DNA of 64,000 nt, from positions 283,486-347,485 of the forward strand of contig NZ_CP035502.1 in NCBI RefSeq assembly GCF_004135585.1, read 5' to 3'. Below the pieces are notes generated by a model. The model worked only from the letters and a program-made list of their open reading frames with translations, was not told the origin of the DNA and searched no databases. Source of the DNA: Sphingosinicella sp. BN140058 (GTDB lineage Bacteria; Pseudomonadota; Alphaproteobacteria; Sphingomonadales; Sphingomonadaceae). Below are positions 17,246 through 26,395 of the stretch, piece by piece; positions within the stretch are counted from its first letter, which is position 1, and every line of letters starts with the position of its first letter. Made by a program: the position numbers and the translations under genes.

Positions 17246-18361
17246 TTATGGGAGATGGATCCTTCCGTCGTGGGACCACATCGCGAGATAGTCGGCGGCG
17301 TTTACAAGCTCGAACGAAAGCTCGCGTGGAGCGGACCGAAGTTCAGCGGGACCTTGGTACGGCGAGTTCTTGGTGTGGCCGTTCACGCGCTCGCCGTTGG
17401 ACTTGATGTGCGGGAGAACGATCAGATGGCCGTGGTTCCGCGAGATGATCTTGCCCTCGATCCAGATAGCGGGTTTGCTCCCATCCGGGCCAGAAGCCGA
17501 TGATGTGGTGGCCTCTCGAAGCAGCCACGATCCGCTGCTCTCGTCCCATAGAAAGGCCATATTTCCGACGACGACAGCGTCTTTGCCAGCCGTCCGCGCA
17601 CGATCCAGGAGAGCCATGAAGTCGGCTCGCTGAAGGAGTGACAGGCGCGGGTCTTTGAGGCGCTTGAGCAAAGCGCCTCGAACTTGACCCCAGTGGGCGC
17701 GGGGGTCCGCGTCGAATGCGTCTGCAATGATGGCGCGCTCCGCCACCTTCTGACGGTCTTGCCACTTCAGATTGCGGTCCGCGGGGCTCTCCAGCCAGTG
17801 CAACCCGTCAGGCGATGTGAGCAGACGGTGTGTGAGTGGCTCGTAGAGATGCCTGACCCATGGGGTAAGATCGAGGCGACGGGCGATGAAAGCCCGGGTG
17901 CTGGTTGATTCACTCTCGAGAACGATGTCGTCGGCAGCCGGTGTCTGCGGAACCTTCATTCGGCCGTGAGCTGTTGCTTGCGCGCGCAGGAAGGCGTCGT
18001 CTTCCGCGCGCGTTGCGGCTCTCTTTGCCTTGGCTGCGTCCTTGAGCTGTTTGGATTCCTGGCGGAGCTCATCGGCGTGCGTCCAGGCTGCCACGAGGTC
18101 ATTTGGCGCGGTATGACCCTTGGAGTAGATTTCGATGAGCGCGGCGAAGGCTGGTTTGCGGCCACGCTGGCTAAGCAGCACGCTTGCCCGGCCCACAGCC
18201 CTATCGGCAGCGAGGATGTCGTCCGCGGCGGCTGGCCGCTTGGCCAGCGCGAGTTGCTCTGCAATGCGGCCGATGCGCTGAATATCGGCGACAGACTGCT
18301 CGCCGGGACGACGGCGGATCTGACGCAGAGCTTTAGTGAGTTCGGCTTGGTTGGTCGGCAT
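17246..18361 (-). CDS. Hypothetical protein
   Basis: A 371-residue protein with a helical N-terminal half (Arg/Ala/Gln-rich coiled-coil style, residues 1-130) and a mixed C-terminal half ending in YLAMWSHDGRIHLP. The region GKIISRNHGHLIVLPHIKSNG near residue 310 has a cluster of His and Arg. No catalytic motif recognised. It diverges from imuA across a 219-base gap that carries the LexA box. Confidence 0.6.
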   Translation of the reverse strand: MPTNQAELTKALRQIRRRPGEQSVADIQRIGRIAEQLALAKRPAAADDILAADRAVGRASVLLSQRGRKPAFAALIEIYSKGHTAPNDLVAAWTHADELRQESKQLKDAAKAKRAATRAEDDAFLRAQATAHGRMKVPQTPAADDIVLESESTSTRAFIARRLDLTPWVRHLYEPLTHRLLTSPDGLHWLESPADRNLKWQDRQKVAERAIIADAFDADPRAHWGQVRGALLKRLKDPRLSLLQRADFMALLDRARTAGKDAVVVGNMAFLWDESSGSWLLREATTSSASGPDGSKPAIWIEGKIISRNHGHLIVLPHIKSNGERVNGHTKNSPYQGPAELRSAPRELSFELVNAADYLAMWSHDGRIHLP

Positions 18362-18552
18362 AGTTGGCTTGGATCGTCTTGAGGGGATTGGAGGAGAGCG
18401 TCTGTATATACTTCAATCGTCGACGTGCGGGCGAGGATCGCTCCCTGGTCGATGCTGTGGCCGCAGGCAATGGTCTAGGGCGACGTCTCCAGGGAGCGTT
18501 GTTTATGCGACCGAGCGGGACGAACTCATGCTTGACCGAATCGGACGGAGAA

Positions 18553-18567
18553 GAACATAGGCGGAAC
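18553..18567 (+). promoter_or_regulatory. LexA (SOS) box upstream of imuA
   Basis: The sequence GAAC-ATAGGCG-GAAC matches the alphaproteobacterial LexA box GAAC-N7-GAAC exactly, the direct-repeat form used in this class rather than the E. coli palindrome. It ends 13 bases before the imuA start codon, so LexA bound here would block transcription or early elongation. Confidence 0.85.
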
Positions 18568-18580
18568 AGAAGAGGCGCCT

Positions 18581-19354
18581 ATGGATCAGACAACCAGCGC
18601 GAAGCTCGACACGCTGCGAGCACTGCAGGCCAAGGTAGACGGCATCGGATCGCAGGCGCGGAGCGAGCCCGCGCCGTTGGTGCTGCCTTTCGAAGACCAA
18701 GCAATCGACGGCGTGCTCCGATGGGGCGGCCTGAAGCTTTGCGGGCTGCACGAAGTAGCTGCAGCCTCTAATGCTCAAGGGAGCGAAGCGGCAGCCACCG
18801 CGTTCGTAGCGGGAATCGCCGGGCGCTTCGGTCGGATGGTTCGGAAGACATCCGTTTGGGTGATCCGACGCGAATTGCCCTTCGGTCCGGGGTTGCAGCG
18901 GTGTGGCCTGGATCCCGCGGATGTGTTCTTCGCTCAGGCAAGCAGCGATGACGAGGCCCTTGCAGTCATGGAAGATTGTCTGCGGGATGGATCTTTGGGG
19001 TGTGTCGTCGGAGAAGTTCCGAAAGTGGATCTCACGGCGTCTCGAAGGCTGCAATTGGCTGCCGAGGCGGGGCAAACACCGGCGTTGGTGCTCAAGAGAT
19101 GGGGCCGTCGGGGTGTCTGCCCTTTGAACGAACTCTCCGGTGCCGTGACAAGGTGGAGGGTGGCTGCAGCTCCATCGGAACCCCTCCCCTGCCCCGGCAT
19201 CGGGCGGCCCAGATGGCGGCTTGATCTCGCTCGTCAGCGCGGAGGGACGGGAGGGTCGTGGACGGTGGAGGCTTGCGACGAACGTGGCCTGCCAACGGTA
19301 GTGAGCGGCGTGAGCGAAGGGGCCGGGGCCGGTGGCAACCGGCGCGTGGCCTAG
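18581..19354 (+). CDS. imuA: ImuA-like SOS mutagenesis protein (orphan)
   Basis: A 257-residue RecA-related protein of the ImuA family. The start is typical (helical arm, then DGVLRWGGLKLCGLHEVAA). The body has SVWVIRRELPFGPGLQRCGLDPADVFFAQAS, an acidic helix around DDEALAVMEDCLRDG, VVGEVPKVDLTASRRLQLAAE and LKRWGR. ImuA normally works with ImuB and the error-prone polymerase DnaE2 in translesion mutagenesis; neither gene is in this window. A perfect LexA box lies just upstream. The gene ends convergently with the minus-strand nucleotidyltransferase gene. Family assignment is good; function without local partners would depend on host imuB and dnaE2. Confidence 0.85.
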   Translation: MDQTTSAKLDTLRALQAKVDGIGSQARSEPAPLVLPFEDQAIDGVLRWGGLKLCGLHEVAAASNAQGSEAAATAFVAGIAGRFGRMVRKTSVWVIRRELPFGPGLQRCGLDPADVFFAQASSDDEALAVMEDCLRDGSLGCVVGEVPKVDLTASRRLQLAAEAGQTPALVLKRWGRRGVCPLNELSGAVTRWRVAAAPSEPLPCPGIGRPRWRLDLARQRGGTGGSWTVEACDERGLPTVVSGVSEGAGAGGNRRVA

Positions 19355-19493
19355 CTCATGCCGTTCGCGTTTGGAGCTCTCGGGCTTGAAGCTGGACGGC
19401 CGCGAAGCCGAGTGCGTGTGGTCGTTGTCGGGCGGGACGACTGACACGAGGGGCGTGAAGCTCGATCGTTCATGTTGCGGAGCCCGCCCGCGA

Positions 19494-21116
19494 TCATTCT
19501 GTCGCGCGTGGCCCCCAGACGTGTTCAAAGCGCCGGATCTCCACGCGTTCGAAACGACTTGCGTGCGCTCCCAGGAAAGCTGCGCGAACCGGGAGCGCGG
19601 TATCGGCGAGGACGCCCAAAGGGATTTCCGCTTCACCGCCGCCGTCGTCGACGACGAGCTTGAGGCGCAATAGATCGAGCTCAATCGAGAGGGAGCGGTC
19701 CGGGCGATACTTGTGGAAGCTGAAGGGCACCTCAGCAAAGCGCGCGTCAAAAAAGGACCGAAACCGTTCCGCGAGCGCTGAGGCTTCCTTCAGGGGCGAT
19801 GGCCCTGCCCCGCTTTGCTCGATCTCTCCTTGCATCGTGAAGGACAGCGAGAATGGCGCCTTCTTCATCTTAGAGACCAACCTCTTCTGCCAACGTGCGG
19901 CCGCCCGCGCGATCACCTCGGCCAAACTCGTGAGAGCGGGCGCACCGGAACAGTCGATCGTAGTCATCGAGGCGCCGCAATATGCGCTTTCGCTGCCGAG
20001 CCGAAGATGAACGCCGACGGGGCTCGATCCGCGTCTGCCGCCGTCAATCCGGATGCGCGCGTGGATCTCGGGATGCCCTGCCAAAAACGGTGCGAGCGCA
20101 TCGACGGGGCAGGCGGTGAGGACCACTTCGTCAGGGTTTGGGATTGGATCCTCAGCACTCGCCAGAGCGGCCTGAACCTCGGACGGCGTGCCTTCTGCAA
20201 GAGGTGCGATCTCGGCCAGGGACAAACCGCGGACCCAATGATACTGGGCAATATGCCGATCAACCTGGGACCGGAGCTGGCTCGGGATGACTCGTTTGGG
20301 TGCCGGCGGTGCAGGCCTGGCAGGCGGTAACGCCGGGAGTGTCGCATGGTGGTCTTCGTCGGCGTTGAAGGTTGCCTGCTTTGTCGCATCCGCAGGTACG
20401 AGTGACCGATCGCAGGCGGGTTCGTTGCCTGTAGCGCCGTCGTAGACGTAGACGATGCGATGTTCGCAGCCCATGTCACGAATGTTGTCGTGGGTCGACA
20501 CCGTGAGGCGGCTACCGATGGCCCTCAGGGCCCTGATGCCGGCTTGGTAGACCCAAGTCCTCTTTTGATAGCTTTCGTACCGACTCTTCGGCGCGAGCTT
20601 CGCCTCCTTGTTCACGAGGGCTTCCCGCTCTTCTGCAGAGATGTCGCGCCTGTAAGCGAGAGTGACTTGGAGGTCGATGTCTCCGACTGTTCCATTCTCA
20701 TCGCCGCCGCGGGCCAGCGAGCCGAAGAGGGCAATCCGCTCGATCCTGGTCGAGACGTCGGTGCGGTTGAAGGCTTTGGCAGCTTCAATGGCCCGATCGA
20801 GTAGCTGATTGGCTTCGCGGACTGGCATCCGCTTTGTGAGCTGCTTCATCGAGAATTGAAGCCCGAGGCGGCCGACCTTCCACTGGTCGAGGGATTGCTC
20901 GACGCCGAGATAGACGAGCCACCTGGCGCGGGCGAGCTCCAGCAGCGTTTCCGTCGCAGCAGGCTCAGCAAGACGAAGGCTCGCCATGGCTTCAGGTGTC
21001 GTGAAGGTTTGCTGCGGGTACCTCAGCATAGACCGGAGGAACGTCCGGAGCAGCGTTACGTCGATGCCGAAGCGCGAGACGTTCATGGGATCGGTGATTG
21101 GCATCGACTCTTTCAT
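19494..21116 (-). CDS. Nucleotidyltransferase-domain protein
   Basis: A 540-residue protein. An N-terminal winged-helix-like segment (about 15-95) precedes a DNA-polymerase-beta-type nucleotidyltransferase core: GSLARGG at 132-138 and DID at 146-148, which hold the metal-binding aspartates. The remaining 330 residues are unlike known partner domains, with a Pro-rich linker (LPPARPAPPAPKRV) and a beta-rich C-terminus. Small versions of this core act as antitoxins (MNT) or antibiotic nucleotidyltransferases; a large fusion is unusual. No HEPN toxin gene is adjacent. Substrate unknown. Confidence 0.75.
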   Translation of the reverse strand: MKESMPITDPMNVSRFGIDVTLLRTFLRSMLRYPQQTFTTPEAMASLRLAEPAATETLLELARARWLVYLGVEQSLDQWKVGRLGLQFSMKQLTKRMPVREANQLLDRAIEAAKAFNRTDVSTRIERIALFGSLARGGDENGTVGDIDLQVTLAYRRDISAEEREALVNKEAKLAPKSRYESYQKRTWVYQAGIRALRAIGSRLTVSTHDNIRDMGCEHRIVYVYDGATGNEPACDRSLVPADATKQATFNADEDHHATLPALPPARPAPPAPKRVIPSQLRSQVDRHIAQYHWVRGLSLAEIAPLAEGTPSEVQAALASAEDPIPNPDEVVLTACPVDALAPFLAGHPEIHARIRIDGGRRGSSPVGVHLRLGSESAYCGASMTTIDCSGAPALTSLAEVIARAAARWQKRLVSKMKKAPFSLSFTMQGEIEQSGAGPSPLKEASALAERFRSFFDARFAEVPFSFHKYRPDRSLSIELDLLRLKLVVDDGGGEAEIPLGVLADTALPVRAAFLGAHASRFERVEIRRFEHVWGPRATE

Positions 21117-21324
21117 TCCCGCATGGACCCTGAGAGCTCAGCGTGCCGCGAAAAACCGCCCTTGCGCAAGCCTATGCGGCGAATTCAGGAAACTGGCACC
21201 AGCGGGTTGAGGCCGGCCGCGGTCGGGTAGTTGGCATGTTTTGGGGCTGACGGCGCGCCGTCGTACGGCAGCCGGCTGCATCGATTTTCGTCATTAGCCG
21301 GGAGGGCATCGGCCGGGCGTGGGA

Positions 21325-21690
21325 TTATGTAGGCAGCAGACGGTGTTTCTCCATGTAACGACCGTGTTCCATGAGCATGCAGATGTAAGCCCTATCGTTC
21401 CACTTTTCACGCAGTCTCGCGGCATGCTCAATGGCTTTCGCTCGGCATTGCGATAAACCCACGGCAGAGGCGATGAGCTGATTATCGGCTTCGTCGTCCT
21501 GCGCAAGGTTCTTCCAGTAGAACACGTCGTAGGTAGCTTTGTCTTCGAGGTACCAGCAGGAGTATTCGGAGGCGTATGCCGGGCATCCGCTCGTGCCGCG
21601 CAGCCACATGGTCAAGGCGTAGGTTCCGTAGACAATGGCGGCTACTAGGAGAAGGCTCCAGCAGCCACTTCCAGCTGATGACTCTTTCAT
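21325..21690 (-). CDS. Small Cys-rich exported or membrane protein
   Basis: A 121-residue protein with ATG at 21690 and GAGGGG seven bases upstream. A hydrophobic segment (WSLLLVAAIVYGTYALTMWL, about 10-31) near the N-terminus is an uncleaved anchor or signal. Several cysteines follow in the exported part (CPAYASEYSCWYLEDK, then SQCRAKA and YICMLMEHG), suggesting disulfides. It is upstream of the perforin-like gene but in the opposite direction, so the two may be divergently controlled. Confidence 0.55.
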   Translation of the reverse strand: MKESSAGSGCWSLLLVAAIVYGTYALTMWLRGTSGCPAYASEYSCWYLEDKATYDVFYWKNLAQDDEADNQLIASAVGLSQCRAKAIEHAARLREKWNDRAYICMLMEHGRYMEKHRLLPT

Positions 21691-21825
21691 AATGATCCCC
21701 CTCACCCGCGCGCGATCGCGTTGATGGCTGGCTGTGCAGCGTTGCCGCTCATTAGGGAAGCAGCTTAGCCGTTTGAGCCGAGCGAAGCTCAGCGTGGGGA
21801 GGATGAGATCGGTCTACGGTTGCCG

Positions 21826-21918
21826 TCAGCCGCGGGTCTCGTTCCGAGCGTCGAAGCGCCGATGCTTTACCGTCCGACCGATCCATTCGAGCAGGTCAGC
21901 CTCGAAAGATACCTGCAT
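21826..21918 (-). CDS. Candidate 30-residue small protein
   Basis: A short minus-strand frame (MQVSFEADLLEWIGRTVKHR and ten more residues) starts at 21918 with GGGAGGAG about ten bases upstream; an ATG at 21960 would make it 44 residues. It sits in an otherwise gene-free gap of 336 bases (21691-22026) that should also hold the promoter of the perforin-like gene. Only the ribosome site and ordinary codon use support it. Confidence 0.3.
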   Translation of the reverse strand: MQVSFEADLLEWIGRTVKHRRFDARNETRG

Positions 21919-22026
21919 AAACCCGCACTCCTCCCGGGCTGTTTCGACTGCATGGATCATAGACGAGGTATTGCACCCGCGCGGAACACGTGAAACCCTC
22001 CTGTATTGCCGACTCGGAGTGAAACG

Positions 22027-23553
22027 ATGGCCCTTTCGCCCGCCAGCAATGGTTTACTTCCAGCATCCCCGACCGGGTTCCTCCAGGGTTACAACAGTAT
22101 AACTGGAGCGGGGCTGTCCACAGCCCTAATCGGGACGAAGTCGAACGTGGAAGCATCGGGTTTCGCTAGATGCTACGTGGCCACTTCGTCGCGTACCCTT
22201 TTGGAGACGCTCGAGATTTCGGAGGATTCAGCGGCCGGGTTCGGATCGATCGCGAAAGGGTCACATAAACTTGCCTTAGCGAAAACTCTCAACCTGACCG
22301 CGCACAGCGTCCATGTGGCAGTTCGAGCGGTGAGGGTTCTAGGCGGGGACGCTGCAACTGGGGTCGAGCTGAAGGATGGCGTCTTGCCCCCCGACAACGA
22401 ACCAGACCTGCGGGAGTTTGTCGCCGTCTATGGTGACCGGTTCGTTTCCGAGATCAAGATCGGGGGCGAGTATTTTGCAGTTTACTCGTTCCAGTCGGAA
22501 GATCGGCAGACGCAAATGAGCGTGGTCGGGCAGCTTGCCGCTGCAGGCATCGTGAATGGCGTGAGCCTATCGACCGAGATTGAGGCGAAGTTCTCGAAGA
22601 GCATTCGAGAGATTGATGTTGCCCGCACGTTTGCGCAGAGCGTCGTCGGCTTGAGAGAGTACACGCTCCCGGGAGATGAGAAAGAGATTGTCGACTTCGC
22701 ACGTACCTTTGGTGAGAAGGACGTGAACGGGCCAGATGTGATCGCGTTGCGTTTTGCAGGATATGAGCAGGTGCCGGGGCTTACGAAGGCGTTCGCCCCC
22801 GTGGCGACGAACCGTGATAAGCTGACCGGGAGTTTGGGCGAGCCCGGAGTGGTTGATATGCTACTCGATGCACGCGAAAGGCTCACAGAAATCCAAGCCG
22901 TCAGCAGAGTTTACAAGATGCATCGCGGCACCATTCCCGACGCGCTCAGCGAGTGCGCAAAGGCAGCTGAAAAGGATGTAGAGGAACTCATCTCGCTCGG
23001 GAGGGCGTACCTGAGCGATCCCCATGAGGACCTACAAATCCCGGAGCGCACCAGCGTCGGGAGGAGCCGCCCGCGTTTGCATTACAAGGTTGTGAACGCT
23101 CCGCTTTTCGGGTCCCCGGGCGGTGCTCAGTTCGACGACGTAGAATCACCTCGGACGTTCTTGCTCGCTGGCACGCGGTTGGCGGCGATTCAGTTTCGCG
23201 GCGGGGGCTACGTCGACCGGATCTCGGTGACTTATGAGAGAGCTGATGGCTCTTCTTATATCCGAGAGCACGGAGGCGAGGGCGGAACGCTGCTGCCCCG
23301 CTACTCGATCGCCGAGGAGCAAGTGGTGCGCTCGATATCCGGTCGGTCCGGCGATTACGTCGACAGCATCGAAGTACGCTTGTCGGACGAAACAATGATC
23401 TCGGCTGGAGGCCCGGGCGGAGCTTTGGCGTTCGACTGGACCGTTCCAGAAGATGCCGTTGTGCTCGGCTTTCGGGGCAACGCCGGCGAGGTCGTCGATA
23501 GGATCGGGCTTGTTTGCGTGAGGCTGCTCGATCCGACTTGGGCCGAGGAGTAA
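22027..23553 (+). CDS. Putative MACPF-like pore-forming protein with C-terminal jacalin-like lectin domain
   Basis: A 508-residue protein; ATG at 22027 has GGAG eight bases upstream. The C-terminal 150 residues are jacalin-like: GSPGGAQFDD, then YVDRISVTYERADGSS, HGGEGG, GDYVDSIEVRLSD and a final VLGFRGNAGEVVDRIGLVCV, showing the repeated vD-I and GG turns of that beta-prism. The N-terminal 330 residues have FVAVYGDRFVSEIKIGGEYF (131-150) followed by long Ser/Gln/Val strands, which resembles the YGxHFVxxIxxGG signature of perforin-like proteins. That part is read by eye and is less certain. There is no signal peptide, so release would need lysis or an unusual route. A carbohydrate-targeted toxin is the most natural reading. 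Confidence 0.55.
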   Translation: MALSPASNGLLPASPTGFLQGYNSITGAGLSTALIGTKSNVEASGFARCYVATSSRTLLETLEISEDSAAGFGSIAKGSHKLALAKTLNLTAHSVHVAVRAVRVLGGDAATGVELKDGVLPPDNEPDLREFVAVYGDRFVSEIKIGGEYFAVYSFQSEDRQTQMSVVGQLAAAGIVNGVSLSTEIEAKFSKSIREIDVARTFAQSVVGLREYTLPGDEKEIVDFARTFGEKDVNGPDVIALRFAGYEQVPGLTKAFAPVATNRDKLTGSLGEPGVVDMLLDARERLTEIQAVSRVYKMHRGTIPDALSECAKAAEKDVEELISLGRAYLSDPHEDLQIPERTSVGRSRPRLHYKVVNAPLFGSPGGAQFDDVESPRTFLLAGTRLAAIQFRGGGYVDRISVTYERADGSSYIREHGGEGGTLLPRYSIAEEQVVRSISGRSGDYVDSIEVRLSDETMISAGGPGGALAFDWTVPEDAVVLGFRGNAGEVVDRIGLVCVRLLDPTWAEE

Positions 23554-23669
23554 GATGCGTCGCGCCGCGGGCTGAGGCGCTCAGTTTGTGACAACTCAGC
23601 CCAGGAGCTCGGGCGTCATCGCTTTGGGACAAATCGGCCGGGCTAGCTGCTAAGGACGATTTCGATCGG

Positions 23670-24614
23670 TCAGGGCCCTGCGGAGCTCACGGGTCGGGTG
23701 GAGGTTGAGTAAACTTCAACCGCGTCCAGAGGCGCGTCCGCCATATACTTGAAGAACTTGATGGGCGGGTATTCACCCTCAGTCGACGTGTGGCGCATTG
23801 CCGTTTCGTCGTCTGCCATCATTTCGAGCGCTCTAAACTGCGAGAGACCATTCATCGATTCGAAGATGAACGCCACATCGAACGGTGGTAGCTCGCCCCG
23901 ACCGTCGGACCGACAGCGCAGGTGATCCGGTCGAGCGCGCGCGATACATTCGGCACCGGCATTTCCAAGGGCTAAGTGGCCGAGTATCACCTCATAGTCT
24001 TTGAGAGTGGTGCGGCCGATACAGCGCACGAGGTCGCTCACGAATGCAGTGTCGAACGGCCTCACCATCGTTATGTCGACGCAGACGGTCGACGTCGACT
24101 CTCGGGGGCGCTCGATTCTCATTGCCGAGACTTCGTTCGCCTCGTTGAAGCGAAGCACCACGGTGGCGCCGTGCACATCGTACGTGGAGTGTCTGAAGGG
24201 GGTCACTGCTTTGCCGGCGTCGGACGAACCGACCTGTGGCTCAGTGCCGGTGACGTTCTTGGGAGCGGCGAGGTCAAGGCTGATCACGTAAGGCTTGTCG
24301 AACGCTGCGAGCCTCGTGAGCCCTACGTCTCGGAGCGGGGGCCCGAGCTTGCGCTCCGCATAGCTCCGGCCCACACCAGGACCGAGGTGGCTGAGTACCT
24401 CCACGTGCGTGACTGGCGGCCCAGCGATCGCGCGGTAGGCCCGAGCCGTGACACTCCACAAACCGTCGAAAGCGGATGTGGTCCAAAGGATGCCACCGGT
24501 TAATAGGACCACGAGAGCAACAGCGGGCCGATCCTTCAGGCCACCAAGCCAGCGGACGGAGCGCGAGAGGAGACCTCGCGCAGGCGAGGTGTCCGGAGCA
24601 TCAGGGGACGTCAC
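23670..24614 (-). CDS. Single-pass membrane protein of unknown function
   Basis: The start is GTG at 24614 with AGGAGG nine bases upstream. The 314-residue protein has a short cytoplasmic arm, one membrane helix (VALVVLLTGGILWTTSAF, about 32-50) and a soluble remainder that would face the periplasm. It contains an LGPGVGRSYAERKLGPPLRD segment, a form seen in outward-facing sensor-like domains, and four cysteines. It is convergent with the perforin-like gene, 116 bases away. No function can be assigned. Confidence 0.6.
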   Translation of the reverse strand: MTSPDAPDTSPARGLLSRSVRWLGGLKDRPAVALVVLLTGGILWTTSAFDGLWSVTARAYRAIAGPPVTHVEVLSHLGPGVGRSYAERKLGPPLRDVGLTRLAAFDKPYVISLDLAAPKNVTGTEPQVGSSDAGKAVTPFRHSTYDVHGATVVLRFNEANEVSAMRIERPRESTSTVCVDITMVRPFDTAFVSDLVRCIGRTTLKDYEVILGHLALGNAGAECIARARPDHLRCRSDGRGELPPFDVAFIFESMNGLSQFRALEMMADDETAMRHTSTEGEYPPIKFFKYMADAPLDAVEVYSTSTRPVSSAGP

Positions 24615-24850
24615 TTACGTTCTCCTCCTGGGCGGATCCCAACAATGTGCCTTGATCTAAGCGGTGCGGCAATGGTCCGCGGCGCGCTGCATGCGGGCGG
24701 TGTGTTGCTTGGCTAGGAACGTCCGCGTCCGTCTCTGCGTGCGTCAGGAAGGGTGGCTGCGGGTTGGTCCAGGCAAAGGCAATCTCGCCTTCCCGACTTA
24801 TCAGCAATGGAGTATGCCGTGACGCTACGACATGCTTCGCGGGTTTGTCT

Positions 24851-26350
24851 ATGATCGAGCAAGTCAATCAGATATGGTCTGGGCTGGCGATCATTCTCGC
24901 TAACGCATTGCGACGCGAGCGCCTCAACCTTGGCGAGCAACTCGAGACGTTGGCCATTTGGGCTCAGGTGGCGCCTTCCGCTCCATTGTGGTCGCAGATC
25001 GTTGTGCATCTTTGCTCGAACGGCGATGCGCTGGAAACGGTGATGCGCCGAGTGGCGGAGAAAATGCCGAGTAAGCAACGAGTAATCGAAGACGGCGATC
25101 TTCTGAAGAAGGTGTTCGATGGCGCGAAGAGCTACTGGAGCCCGGAGGTCGGTCAAGCAGTGTCTGCTATGGACCCTCGCACGGCTCGGGTATTCGAGGC
25201 CGTCTTGCAGGGAGACAGAACCGATCTTGTTGAGCTGCGCCAATTGCTCGACGCGTGGACGGGCGTAGATGATGCTGGCGATGATTTCCTGTCGCACCTT
25301 TACGCTGATGATGGGGATAGGGCCTTTGAATTCGACAGCCAGCAGCCGGAAACGCACGAGTACATGTCGCCCGAGGCTCTCGATCAGTGGGAGATGATCG
25401 GACGGTTCCAGAGCCGGTTGGCTGCTTGGCGCGATCTGGGATTCAATCAGGTAGAGATACAAGTTGATGATGATGTTGAAGTCTGTCGTGCGGAAACGAC
25501 AGGGTTCAGCATCGATGACGAAGGGAAGCTCGTTGTGGTGTTCCTTGACGGGCGGAAGGAGCCGATCGGCATAGAAGGAACGTCCCTGGGCGGCCATGCG
25601 CTTCGTCTGACATGCACGTCGACCGACGGGACGCGCGTCTGCTTTGAGCCCCGGCATGTGGTCGCGTTGAGTGAGGCGGAAGCGGCTGTGCAGAGGTGGG
25701 ATGAGGGCACGTCGGCTTTTATTCAGATCCACCGGCTAATCAGTGGCCTTCAGGATGAGCTTGATCGCCTCGACTCGGAAGCTGAGACGGACGTGGAACT
25801 GGCGAAGCTGGAACTAATTGATGTGCTTCAGGGACATATGGACGCGCGTCGACGTATCGTAATCCGGTTCGGTAGCGAAATCTGGGAGCACCGTTATCCG
25901 TATCCGAAGATTTCGCTTCAAGGTCGCAGCTTGAACATCAGCGATCTGACCGTCCTCCTAGATGCCGACATGGAGCTCGAGGCGCACCCTCTCGAGGAGG
26001 CACCCTCCTATCATTTCACGCTCGAGGGCAAGTCCCTCTGGATTGTGGCTGACGCTGGCGACGACGAGGAGCACGAGATCGTCGCGGGCGAAATCGAGGA
26101 TATCTTGGAATGCGCGGACGGAGGAGCGATAAAGGTGATCGTCAATGGTTTAGAGCACCAGGTCGCGCCACAGGACGTGACGTTCAACTACGATCCGGCG
26201 GTAGAGAGCTTCGGTCCTGGATGCGAGATCGATTTCGATGGGCTGGTGATTCTCACACCCGATCTCCTCGGCTCGAACAGGATCGATACGGGCACCCACG
26301 ACTTTGAGTGCCTCTTGCTGGACGGAAGGGAGCTGCGCGTACGGCACTGA
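24851..26350 (+). CDS. Large hypothetical protein
   Basis: A 499-residue acidic protein. The start chosen is ATG at 24851 (MIEQVNQIWSGLAIILANAL); a TTG at 24764 would add 29 residues and neither has a strong ribosome site. The first 130 residues are helical. The rest is a series of beta-rich, Asp/Glu-heavy repeats (RIVIRFGSEIWEHRYPYPKI, SYHFTLEGKSLWIVADAGDD), suggesting a multi-domain structural or binding protein. Nothing links it to a known family. Confidence 0.55.
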   Translation: MIEQVNQIWSGLAIILANALRRERLNLGEQLETLAIWAQVAPSAPLWSQIVVHLCSNGDALETVMRRVAEKMPSKQRVIEDGDLLKKVFDGAKSYWSPEVGQAVSAMDPRTARVFEAVLQGDRTDLVELRQLLDAWTGVDDAGDDFLSHLYADDGDRAFEFDSQQPETHEYMSPEALDQWEMIGRFQSRLAAWRDLGFNQVEIQVDDDVEVCRAETTGFSIDDEGKLVVVFLDGRKEPIGIEGTSLGGHALRLTCTSTDGTRVCFEPRHVVALSEAEAAVQRWDEGTSAFIQIHRLISGLQDELDRLDSEAETDVELAKLELIDVLQGHMDARRRIVIRFGSEIWEHRYPYPKISLQGRSLNISDLTVLLDADMELEAHPLEEAPSYHFTLEGKSLWIVADAGDDEEHEIVAGEIEDILECADGGAIKVIVNGLEHQVAPQDVTFNYDPAVESFGPGCEIDFDGLVILTPDLLGSNRIDTGTHDFECLLLDGRELRVRH

Positions 26351-26395
26351 CAGTTGGCGAGGTATCGCAGAAGGCGGCCCGGATAGTCGACCGGC

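Noticed and set aside
18503..19750. Minus-strand open frame of 415 residues opposite imuA
   Set aside because: imuA has a LexA box and clear family motifs; this frame has none and is Ser/Arg/Pro-rich.
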